Below the pieces are notes generated by a model. That model was not told the origin of the DNA. It did not search any database and saw only the letters and a program-made list of their open reading frames with translations. Source: Actinomortierella ambigua (taxonomy: Eukaryota; Mortierellomycota; Mortierellomycetes; Mortierellales; Mortierellaceae). Taken from it: a stretch of 59,201 nucleotides of DNA. Positions 58,619 through 59,201 of this stretch are shown piece after piece; the first letter of the stretch is position 1, and each line of letters opens with the position of its first letter. The stretch spans positions 1 to 59,201 of the forward strand of contig JAAAJB010000160.1 of NCBI GenBank assembly GCA_016098155.1, given 5' to 3'. The position numbers were made by a program, and so were the translations under genes.

Positions 58619-59201
58619 ACCACGCAAGAAAAGAAGGAAAGGAAACAACAACATAACTTTGGCTTATGAACCTGTACCTTTTCTTCTTTGATTATGTCTT
58701 CTGCTTTGAACAAAGGAATTTTTATCTAACCCACCCCACCCCACCCCACCTGCAATGCTTTTGTCCCCGGCTGAATCATCTTTTGTACTGGCGGGGGATC
58801 ATATCTGCAAGAGTGACTCCACTGCAGCATGGAAATAAAAAATTGTTTTTAAACGAGAGTCCTCCGGGTTCTTCCTCTTTGGGTGCTAGGCCGAATCTTT
58901 ATTACTGGCATTAGAAACCATTAGTTATGGATAGACACTTCCTCCCTATCCCGTATCTTCATTAAAAACAAAAAAAGAGAGAGTCAACCGGTGGGCTATC
59001 CCATATCCATCACCTTTTGGTGCGCGACGTCGCCATAGACTAATAAACCAGGACGCTTTGCAGACAACGAGCTCGATAAAAAAAACATTTATTTCTAAAG
59101 GCGGACTACAAAGATCTTGAGAAGATTGCCATCTAAACAGAAGAAGAAAAAAGAAAAGACAGAAAGAATTGGGTAGCGACCAGTCTGAAGGAATGGCTCT
59201 G
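58619..59201. other. right-edge non-coding stretch
   Basis: About 580 nt of AT-rich sequence after the Cys-module gene. It includes a CCCCA-type short repeat at 58731-58750 and AATAAA at 58834-58839. No reading frame, RNA gene or repeat family was recognised. Confidence 0.5.

Overview
This window looks like nuclear DNA of a filamentous fungus. Genes are dense and split by many short GT-AG introns, mostly 50-150 nt, often with GTAAG or GTATG donors. Acceptors are preceded by pyrimidine runs, leaders are CT- or CA-rich, and proteins carry long Ser/Thr/Gln low-complexity stretches. Atg15, Rit1, a Cdc25 phosphatase, an Mmc1-like mitochondrial protein and MCH-type carriers fit a fungus. An AP-4 epsilon adaptin and a WNK-type kinase point to an early-diverging lineage (Mucoromycota/Mortierellomycotina-like) rather than Dikarya. 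That placement is inference from gene content; no search was run.

Layout. 1-3251: mostly non-coding, with a possible partial minus-strand exon at the left edge, a diverged repeat pair and a purine tract. 3252-5903 (+): Mmc1-like degenerate dynamin-family protein. 6403-10487 (-): WNK kinase. 11451-16220 (+): AP-4 epsilon. 16480-18749 (-): Atg15 lipase. 19117-19852 (-): Nop16. 20025-22182 (+): disordered RG-rich/coiled-coil protein. 23140-26111 (+): Cdc25. 26718-28830 (+): secreted GDSL phospholipase B-like enzyme. 29075-32718 (-): large orphan protein. 34413-36216 (+) and 39814-42370 (+): two related monocarboxylate-type MFS carriers with RIT1 (36586-39129, -) between them. 42573-43542 (+): small ankyrin protein. 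43794-45592 (+): proteasomal ATPase Rpt2. 45798-46651 (-): PDRG1-like prefoldin-type protein. 47230-48204 (+): small catalase-family peroxidase. 48994-49917 (+): pirin. 50089-51737 (-): GPATCH11-like protein. 51978-53566 (-): YggS/PLPBP protein. 53855-55778 (+): divergent cystathionine beta-synthase-like enzyme. 56099-58618 (+): secreted protein with three cysteine modules.

Most genes are unrelated housekeeping functions. Three local arrangements stand out. The PLP-homeostasis gene and a PLP-enzyme gene are head to head across about 290 bp holding a palindromic TATA element. Two intronless genes, catalase-like and pirin, lie in tandem. Two paralogous carriers flank RIT1. The most novel-looking loci are the cysteine-module protein, the CBS-like protein with an altered PLP pocket, and the 1052-residue orphan. 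Splice sites were assigned by eye from reading-frame continuity, GT/AG signals and remembered family conservation. No transcript evidence was available.
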